From positions 1-6,737 of the forward strand of contig NZ_CAMPHI010000093.1 in the NCBI RefSeq assembly GCF_946885955.1: a stretch of DNA of 6,737 bases, in the 5' to 3' direction. Both the position numbers and the translations under genes were made by a program. Below, piece after piece: positions 1 through 6,100 of the stretch. The stretch's first letter is position 1; each line of letters opens with the position of its first letter. The notes below the pieces were generated by a model. The model was given only the letters and a program-made list of their open reading frames with translations, searched no databases and was not told the DNA's origin. This stretch comes from an uncultured Pseudomonas sp. Lineage in GTDB: Bacteria; Pseudomonadota; Gammaproteobacteria; Pseudomonadales; Pseudomonadaceae.

Positions 1-1284
1 CCGCGCCGCGGCATCGCGGGCCTTGAGGTAGGTCGCCAGGTCGGCGCCGCGGAAGGCATAGATGGCCTGCTTGGGATCACCGACAAAACATAAATCGCCA
101 CCGTCGCGGTAGATACGATCGAATATCTCGTACTGCACCGGATCGGTGTCCTGGAACTCGTCAATCAGCGCCAGCGGGTATTGGCTGCGCAGGGTCAGCG
201 CCAGGTCTGCGCCAACCGGCCCTTGCAGCGCCTCATTGAGGCGGTTGAGCAAATCGTCGAAGGCCAGCATGCGCTGCGCCGCCTTGCGCTTGGGCAGCTC
301 GACGTTGAGTTCATCGAGCAGGCGCACTTGCAGGGCGATCAGCCGCTGCTGGCCAGCGGGTACGGCGTCGGCCAGCATCTGCGCCAGCGCGTCGAGCGCC
401 TCGGCCAGCGCGCAAACCGGCGCCGCATGGCCTTTCTTGCAAGCCTTGGTGACGGCTGCCAGCCCGAGTTTATCGAGGGCCTGGGGCGCCTCGAACAGCG
501 CCGCCGGGTCGGCGAAATAGGCGTCCAGTTCGGCCAGCCACAGCGGCAATTTGGCGACCTTATGGGTCGACTGACTGAGGCCACCATGGGCCTGCAACTC
601 GGCCACCCAATCGGTCCCGGTTCGCTGCCACAGCTCGGCGGCATGCGCCCAGGCCTGTTCGACCGCGACCAGCTCGGTGCCGCCCGCAGACGTGCGCGGC
701 TCGACCCGCAGATAGGGTTTGCCGAGGTGGCTGCGTAAACGCTGACGCAGCAATGCCGGGGTGATCTTCTGCTTGGCGAGAAAGCGCGCCCACACCGGGT
801 CGGCGTTGGCCAGCTCATGGCGCCAGGCATCGCTGAGCAGCGCGTCTATCACCTCGCGGTCGTCCTGGGTCAGCTCGCTGTCGAAATCGCCGCCGGCCTC
901 GAACGCGGCATCCTGCAAGGCGCGCTGGCAGAAGCCGTGGATGGTGAAAATCGCCGCCTCGTCGAAACCATGCACCGCCAACAGCAGGCGCCGCCGCGCC
1001 TCGGGCCCCGGATGGCGCTGATACAGCTGGTTGAGGAAATCGTCGCGACTCGGCACGCCCTCGTAAAGCGCCAACAATTCGGCCAGGCGTTCGCGGATGC
1101 GCTCACGCAGCTCGGCGGTGGCCGCGGTGGTGTAGGTGACCACCAGAATCTGGCTGACGCTGAGTTGCTGCTCCAGCAACAGGCGGGCGTAGAGCGCAGT
1201 CAGCGTCCAGGTCTTGCCGGTGCCGGCACTGGCTTCGATCAGCGAGCGGCCGCTGAAGGGCGAGGTTTGCAGGTCGAGACTCAT
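1..1284 (-). CDS. recB: RecB, N-terminal 428 residues of the RecBCD helicase-nuclease subunit (partial, runs off the left edge)
   Basis: RecB is the 3'-5' SF1 helicase and nuclease subunit of RecBCD, which processes double-strand DNA ends for recombination and degrades foreign linear DNA. Translating the minus strand from ATG 1284 gives one open frame to base 1. It begins MSLDLQTSPFSGRSLIEASA. Walker A is ASAGTGKTWTL (residues 18-28). Motif Ia is VVTYTTAATAELRERIR (48-64), and TIHGFCQRAL lies at 114-123. The Walker B/motif II region is LIDEFQDTDPVQYEIF, with D375-E376, and motif III is GDPKQAIYAFRG (402-413). These match the E. coli RecB pattern closely. About 750 residues, including the C-terminal nuclease domain, lie outside the window. 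The frame overlaps no other gene. The start is chosen because MSLDLQ followed by the Walker A region fits the family. No good Shine-Dalgarno precedes it (CCGGTCTATGAGTT), which is unusual and probably a result of the upstream cassette insertion. No frameshift is seen. Confidence 0.97.
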   Translation of the reverse strand, partial: MSLDLQTSPFSGRSLIEASAGTGKTWTLTALYARLLLEQQLSVSQILVVTYTTAATAELRERIRERLAELLALYEGVPSRDDFLNQLYQRHPGPEARRRLLLAVHGFDEAAIFTIHGFCQRALQDAAFEAGGDFDSELTQDDREVIDALLSDAWRHELANADPVWARFLAKQKITPALLRQRLRSHLGKPYLRVEPRTSAGGTELVAVEQAWAHAAELWQRTGTDWVAELQAHGGLSQSTHKVAKLPLWLAELDAYFADPAALFEAPQALDKLGLAAVTKACKKGHAAPVCALAEALDALAQMLADAVPAGQQRLIALQVRLLDELNVELPKRKAAQRMLAFDDLLNRLNEALQGPVGADLALTLRSQYPLALIDEFQDTDPVQYEIFDRIYRDGGDLCFVGDPKQAIYAFRGADLATYLKARDAAAR

Positions 1285-1339
1285 AACTCATAGACCGGCG
1301 TTATGGGACGCGAGAACTTCAAAAATGCTATCGGTGCGC
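1285..1339 (-). other. 55-nt spacer between the DUF4276 gene and recB, with no evident terminator or promoter
   Basis: On the coding strand this spacer has no stable hairpin followed by a T-run, so transcription probably continues from the cassette into recB. A short run of T (ATTTTTG) is present without a stem. I see no convincing -35/-10 pair. The end nearest recB reads GGTCTATGAGTT and then the recB ATG, and contains the TCTATGA heptamer that is also found at the end of recC. I infer that recB expression depends on read-through from recC and the cassette. Confidence 0.6.
1288..1294 (-). repeat. Short direct repeat at the right-hand (recB-side) junction of the inserted cassette
   Basis: The coding-strand heptamer TCTATGA occurs here, 4 nt before the recB start codon, and again at 3163-3169, where it forms the end of recC. 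The two copies bracket the ATPase-DUF4276 pair. In addition, ATGA occurs twice in a row at the recB start (ATGAGTTATGAGTC). This could be a target duplication or simply the homology used at the junction. A 7-mer can recur by chance, so the meaning is inferred from position. Confidence 0.4.
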
Positions 1340-2014
1340 TCAAGGTTTTAAACTGCGCAGTTTTTCCAACCATGCGGCGAAATGGACACATTCGTACTCC
1401 ATTCTGGCTAAGGTGACATGCTCCGCAGCCAAAGGCCCATGGCGTGTTTTGTGGTAATTCGGGGTGAGAATGTCATCTAAACGCTTCGAGGGCTTGGTCT
1501 CGTAACTGCCGTTGATGTGCTCGGGAGTAGGGAACGATTCCCGCACCTGTTGCAGCTGCGGCAAGTAGCGTGACCACTGGGGCTCGGTATTGGCCAGGGC
1601 TGTCACGTCTGAAAACAATAGCCCTTCAAACTCGTAGGGCTGTATGTGCGCAATGAAACGCTCCGGGCGACACTCTACGTAATCGACGATTTCCATATGC
1701 AATGCCGATTGCAACATGTCGCAACGCTGATATACATCTTGTTGTTGCATGGCCTGTGCATAAGCAGGAAAGTCAGTATTGAGACCATAAAGATCTAACA
1801 ATGTTGTCAAGATTGCACGCGGTTGCTGACGCAATGTGTTGCGCGCATTGATTTTGAGTCTGCTTAGGCTGACATCACCACCCCGTGAGTCGCGCGAGGT
1901 CGTAAGCAACTGCGGCTTAATGAAGATAGAGAGGTGGCGCAGAGCAGGAGCCACTACCCGCTTGATGAACTGCTCTTCAGTCTGTCCCTCGGAGAAGACA
2001 ATCACCTCCACCAT
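1340..2014 (-). CDS. DUF4276 family protein with TOPRIM-like fold signature; putative effector of an ATPase-coupled two-gene module
   Basis: This is a 224-residue protein. The family pattern is clear: FSEGQTEEQFIKRVVAP (7-23) near the start, with the likely TOPRIM glutamate E9; TTLLDLYGL (70-78), with the acidic strand end D74; PYEFEGLLFS (126-135); INGSYETKPSKRLDDIL (167-183); and HKTRHGPLAAE (188-198). The C-terminus is CVHFAAWLEKLRSL, also typical. DUF4276 proteins are commonly encoded next to AAA ATPases, as here. By analogy with TOPRIM nucleases of OLD and PARIS systems it may cut nucleic acid, but no activity can be proven from sequence. ATG 2014 is preferred: it lies 2 nt after the ATPase stop, has GGAGGGAG at 9 nt, and places the conserved MVEVIVFSEGQTEE at the N-terminus. 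ATG 2050 would add 12 residues inside the ATPase gene with a weaker ribosome site. The gene is probably translationally coupled to the ATPase. Base composition is lower in GC than in recB and recC. Confidence 0.88.
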   Translation of the reverse strand: MVEVIVFSEGQTEEQFIKRVVAPALRHLSIFIKPQLLTTSRDSRGGDVSLSRLKINARNTLRQQPRAILTTLLDLYGLNTDFPAYAQAMQQQDVYQRCDMLQSALHMEIVDYVECRPERFIAHIQPYEFEGLLFSDVTALANTEPQWSRYLPQLQQVRESFPTPEHINGSYETKPSKRLDDILTPNYHKTRHGPLAAEHVTLARMEYECVHFAAWLEKLRSLKP

Positions 2015-2016
2015 GA

Positions 2017-3096
2017 TCAGGGTCTCCCTCCAAGGATGTTGCGCTTCCATAGCTCACCCATGGCGTACTCCTCCAGCCAGCCCTCCAACTCATCCTGGCT
2101 AAAACGACGAAAAATGGAGGCATCGTCCTGCTGGTCCACAACTACCACATCTTCTGGACCGAGCTCGTTAATAAGCTCCACCGACTGAGTTGAAACGATT
2201 AATTGCCTAGTCTCAGCGACTTGCTTAAACATGTCGGCCAAGACGGCGATAGCGTATGGATGCAAACCCAGCTCAGGCTCATCGATTAATAGGGTATCTG
2301 GAAGTAACTGGGCAGGTTGCAACAGCAAGGTGGCTAGACAGATGAAGCGAAGCGTACCGTCTGATAACATGCCGGCTTTTAGCACAGTGTCCGGCTTGCC
2401 TTTTTGCGTCCACTCCAACTCAACAAACTCAGCGTCTGGGCGTAAGACGAAATCTCGGAAAAAGGGAGCAACCAACTGGATGGTTTGCACGATGGACTGG
2501 TAATGCGCCGGGTGTTTCGCATGCAGCATATGCAAGTAAGCCGCAAGATTTGCCGCGTCTATCTGCAAGCGCAAGTTATCCGAGAGGGCATGCCGCTGCT
2601 TAACCCGTGCTCTCTCCCCAGTATCGTGAAAGTGGTACACCCGCCATTTACTAACGGATCCACGAACATATGGAGAATAAATATCCTTAGCGATTTTCAG
2701 CTTCGCTTCATCATGCCCTCGTCCCAACATCGCACTACTAGATGAGGGGTATAGAACGCCGCCGAACCAGCTGACCTCGCTTTCGAATATCAGCCGGTTG
2801 TCAGCGGTTGGCACCAAGTCAAATTTATAGCCATTTCGGTCGAAGTAGAACTCGGCATGCAGCTTTTCGGTGGTTTCGCGCCCGAAATGTAATAGCGCAT
2901 CAGGTCCCCCCTGACGCTGTACGTAGACTTGAAGCTGCTCTTCGAGCATTTCCGCCAGCAGGCGAAACAGATTGATAAAGTTGCTCTTACCTGCGCCGTT
3001 TGCGCCGATCAGGACGTTAAGATTGCGCAATTCGAAGTTACGCAACTCACGAATAGACTTATAGCCCGTGATGGTGAGCGATTTAACCTTAGACAT
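2017..3096 (-). CDS. ABC/SMC-type AAA ATPase (AAA_21/AAA_15-like), partner of the DUF4276 protein
   Basis: This 359-residue protein is a predicted ATPase of the OLD/SMC-like type. It begins MSKVKSLTITGYKSIREL, the usual N-terminal strand of the family. Walker A is GANGAGKSN (31-39). A middle insert carries WRVYHFHDTG (151-160), common in this subfamily. The ABC signature is LSDGTLR (244-250). Walker B is LLIDEPELGLHP (269-280), with the D-loop and the catalytic glutamate at E273. The switch region is VSTQS (301-305), with Q where many relatives have H. There is no nuclease domain on the same chain, so the effector is most likely the DUF4276 protein encoded immediately downstream, whose start lies 2 nt beyond this stop. 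The start at ATG 3096 has GGGG at 8 nt and fits the family N-terminus. A GTG at 3153 would add 19 unlike residues and has a GGAGG too close to it. Related ATPases dimerise on ATP binding and gate TOPRIM effectors; that role here is inferred. Confidence 0.93.
   Translation of the reverse strand: MSKVKSLTITGYKSIRELRNFELRNLNVLIGANGAGKSNFINLFRLLAEMLEEQLQVYVQRQGGPDALLHFGRETTEKLHAEFYFDRNGYKFDLVPTADNRLIFESEVSWFGGVLYPSSSSAMLGRGHDEAKLKIAKDIYSPYVRGSVSKWRVYHFHDTGERARVKQRHALSDNLRLQIDAANLAAYLHMLHAKHPAHYQSIVQTIQLVAPFFRDFVLRPDAEFVELEWTQKGKPDTVLKAGMLSDGTLRFICLATLLLQPAQLLPDTLLIDEPELGLHPYAIAVLADMFKQVAETRQLIVSTQSVELINELGPEDVVVVDQQDDASIFRRFSQDELEGWLEEYAMGELWKRNILGGRP
2024..2031 (-). promoter_or_regulatory. Ribosome binding site for the DUF4276 gene, inside the end of the ATPase gene
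   Basis: GGAGGGAG on the coding strand ends 9 nt before ATG 2014 and lies within the last codons of the ATPase gene. It supports ATG 2014 over the in-frame ATG at 2050 and suggests coupled translation of the pair. Confidence 0.65.
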
Positions 3097-3166
3097 GCCA
3101 TTTACCCCGTTCTCTAGTGGGCATGATACGGGAAGCCCTTCCTGCCCAACCACACCTCCGCATCAT
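3089..3166 (-). CDS. Possible 25-codon leader ORF opened by the old recB start signal and ending across the ATPase start
   Basis: An ATG overlaps the recC stop codon as ATGA (ATG 3166, recC TGA 3165-3163). From this ATG the frame reads MMRRCGWAGRAS and continues to a TAA at 3091-3089. That stop overlaps the ATPase start codon region by 8 nt (the ATPase ATG is 3096-3094). A strong Shine-Dalgarno lies 6 nt upstream, at 3173-3183. The peptide resembles nothing I know and is probably not functional in itself. The arrangement would nevertheless deliver ribosomes from recC to the ATPase start. I infer that this is a by-product of insertion at the recC-recB junction, possibly used for translational coupling. 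Confidence 0.35.
   Translation of the reverse strand: MMRRCGWAGRASRIMPTRERGKWHV
3105..3108 (-). promoter_or_regulatory. Ribosome binding site for the ATPase gene
   Basis: GGGG in the coding-strand context AACGGGGTAAATGGC lies 8 nt before ATG 3096. It is modest in strength but well placed. It supports the 359-residue start over the upstream GTG at 3153, whose GGAGG is only 1 nt away. Confidence 0.5.
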
Positions 3167-3169
3167 AGA
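3163..3169 (-). repeat. Short direct repeat at the left-hand (recC-side) junction of the inserted cassette
   Basis: This is the second copy of coding-strand TCTATGA, at the recC stop codon; the first is at 1288-1294 just before recB. Taken between the copies, the inserted segment is about 1.87 kb and holds exactly the ATPase and DUF4276 genes. Confidence 0.4.
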
Positions 3170-6100
3170 TGACCCTCCTCCTCGTCCGCCGCCAAGGCCA
3201 GCAATGCCGGGCCCAGCAGCTGTTCAGCAAGGGCTTCGAACTCGGCACCGAGCGGGTCGCGGTCGCGGAAGGCCAGGGCGTTCCAGGGGTCCTGGCACTC
3301 GCCGGGGATCGGGCTGAAGTCGGCGCCGAGCCAGGCGTTTTGCGCGGCGCTGCGGGCCGCCTCGAGCGGCTCCTTTTTACTGCGTGCGCTGGGCAGCAGC
3401 AGCGCCTTGGCGAAGTCGTGGCTGCTGCGCAGGATCAGCGGCAGCGGCGCACACAAGGCATCGCGATAGGCGCTTAGCCAGGGCTGCAGCAACTCGGCGG
3501 GGTTGGCCACGGGTGCCAGTTGCCAGTCGCCAGCCGGGGAGATCAGCAGGCTGTCGCGGGCGATGCCCGGGGTGGCGCCGAGGTTGAGCAGCAGATGGCG
3601 CAACCAGAAGCCCGGCAAGTCCCAGGCGCCGGGCGCATGCAGACGCCAGTCGAACAGGCCGCAGGCGGTGACGCCGTCGAGCCAGCCGTAGACATGCACG
3701 CCGGCCAGGCGCACGTCGATCAGCAGCGGTTGCGGCGCCTCCTGCGGGCGTGCCTCGAACAGCCGCGGGGCGAAGGCGCGCACCGGGCCACGCAGCTTGC
3801 CCCAGAGTGCCTGGCCCAGCTCGCCGGGCGGCAGCCAGCCGGCGGCGCGGCCGATCCGGCGTTCGTCGGCCTCCGGCCAACCGCGCTCCATGGCTTCCAG
3901 AGTCAGCCGACGCAAACCGCGCCGGGCCGGACCTTCGAGGGCGAAAGGCTCGTCGGCGGCGATGCCTTCCTCGGCATCGGCCAGGCGCAAACCCAGGCGC
4001 TGCTCCAAAAGAAAGCGTGCCGGGTGGCGGAAGCACAACAGCAGCTGCGCCGGCTCGATCTGCAGCCAGTCGTCATCCGGCGGCGGCAGCTGTTCGATAA
4101 AGGCATGGGGGTTGAGATCCGGTGGCTCGGCCAGACGCTCGGCGGCGCGGAACCAGGATGCGGAATAACCGCTGCACATGCCGCCAGCGAAATTGCCGGG
4201 GGCGAAGGGTTGCAGCGGGTGGGCGATCAATAATTGCGCGCTGGCTTTTCGCTCTGGTAGGAGCGGGCTTGCCCGCGAAGCGTCCGCCACCGACTCGGTG
4301 TCGTCCAGATCGCGGCTGAAGCCCCTCCCACAGGTCGCGGTCATATCGACCGCTTCGAGCAGTTCGCTGATCAGCACCGAGGGCGGCAACACGGCGTTGT
4401 CGCGTGGGTCGCGGCCAACGTAGCTGAGGTAGAGCGCGCCGCGTGCCGAGAGCAGGATTTCCAGCAGCAGGTAGCGGTCGTCGAGGCGGCGCACGCGGTC
4501 GCCGCGCCGCGGTTTCTGGCTGATCAGGTCGAAGCCCACCGCCGGGGTGCGCCGTGGCAGCGCGCCGTCGTCCAGGCCGAGCAGGCAGACCAGGCGAAAC
4601 GGCAGGCTGCGCATCGGCACCATGGTGCAGAAGGTCACCGCGCCGGTGAGAAAGCCGGAGGCGCCGCCGCCCTGCTCCAGCGCGGCGGACAGCTGCTGGC
4701 GGATCAGCGCCAGTTCCAGCGGCCGCTCGATAGCCGCCGCGGCGGCTTGCTCCCGGAGCGCGGCGCAGGCCCGGGACAGCAGCAACAGGGTGTCGCCGGC
4801 TTCGCGCTCGTCGAACAGGTTATCGATCAGGCCCTGCAGGGTATCGGCCCATTCGCCGAGGCTGCGCGGCCGTTGCAGTTCGCGGGCGACGGCACTGAGA
4901 CGCTCGACAAAGGCGATCAGGCGTCCGAGCAACTGCGCCCGGCCGCCTTCCAGGGCATCCAGCGGCCAGCTGTCGCCGAGCAGCGGCGCGGCAAGGCCCG
5001 CAAGCTGCGGCGGTGCGGCAAAGCCCAGCAACAAGCGGTCGAGGCCCTGGCGCCAGGTGAAGGCGCTATCGGCCGGCAGCCCGAGTTGCTCGCGGTGCTG
5101 TGCATCGCGCCCCCAGCGCACCCCGGCGGCGTGCAACCAGTCGCGCAACAGGGGTAGATCCTCGCGCTCGATGCCGGCGCGAGTGGCCACGGCCGGCTGT
5201 TCCAGCCAGGCGAGGATTTCCTCGGCGGCGAAGCGGCTCTCGGGCAGCGCGAGCAGGTTGAGGAAGGCTTCGATCAGCGGAATTTCCGCGCGCAGGCTGC
5301 GGTCGGCCAGGCTGTAGGGAATCCAGGGCGCGCCCTCTCGCGAACTGCCGGCCTTGTAGGCGAACACCGCCTCGATATAGGGCGCATAGCGCTCTATATC
5401 CGGGGTCAGCACCACCACCTGATCCGGGGTCAGCTGCGGGTCGGCGGCGAAGCGCGCGAGCAGCTGGTCATGCAGGATTTCCACTTCGCGCAGCGGCGAA
5501 TGGGCGATATGCACTTCCAGCGAGCGGTCATCCTCGCGCAAGGCCAGGCGCTCGTCGGGCTGGCGGGTGCGCAGGCGCAGGATGTCGTTCTGCAACGCCT
5601 GCAACAGGCTGCTGTCGTGCAGGTCCTGGTCTTCGGAATAGAGGCCGATCTCCTGACTGCCCTCGCTGGCGGCCAGGGCGAACAGGCTGTCGAAAAAGTC
5701 GCGACCCTGTTTACCCAGGCTGGCCAGCAGCGGATGGCCGACATCCAGGTACCAATCATCGGGGCTCGCCGCTTGAGCATCGATCGCGCCTTGTAGCTGC
5801 CTGGCCAGCTCGCGGATATCGCGAATATCGCCCCAGGCTTCGCGGCAGGGGTTAAGGGCGAAGATCACCACCTCGGTATGCCGCGCCAGGCCTTCGAGCA
5901 CACGCAGATGATGAGTCGGCAGGCTGCTGATGCCGAACACCAGCAGGCGCTCGGGCAGCTCGGCGATCGGCGCTGGGTCGTACAGACGCCGCAGCAGTTC
6001 GTCGAGCAGACGTGCGCGGTGCGGGTGGCCGTCGCGGGTCAGCTCGCGCCAGAGCAGCGCCTGCCAGGCTTCGTCCGGGCCGAGGTCGAGCAGTTCGTTG

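Noticed and set aside
168..388. Two copies of GCTGGCGC on the minus strand (168-175 and 381-388), the octamer reported as Chi in Pseudomonas
   Set aside because: Such 8-mers are frequent in GC-rich Pseudomonas coding DNA; two copies inside recB are not evidence of special function without genome-wide counts.
181..738. Plus-strand open frame of 185 codons opposite recB
   Set aside because: It lies antisense to well-conserved RecB coding sequence and has no family features.
2014..2050. Upstream start (ATG 2050) for the DUF4276 gene
   Set aside because: It has a weaker ribosome site and adds 12 residues that do not fit the family. ATG 2014 has GGAGGGAG at good spacing just after the ATPase stop.
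3121..3150. Possible sigma-70 promoter for the cassette on the minus strand (TTGGGC, 15 nt, TATCAT)
   Set aside because: The -35 match is poor and the spacer is short. Nothing else supports it, and read-through from recC explains expression.
3520..4233. Long plus-strand open frame opposite recC, and similar long frames opposite recC at 4547-5317 and 5878-6621
   Set aside because: These are antisense shadows caused by high GC in the third codon positions of recC. Their products are low-complexity (rich in A, R, G, Q) without recognisable domains.
4257..4334. The REP doublet as a CRISPR repeat pair or IS terminal inverted repeat
   Set aside because: There is only one inverted pair, no regular spacers and no transposase between the arms. 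The arm sequence matches the Pseudomonas REP pattern.
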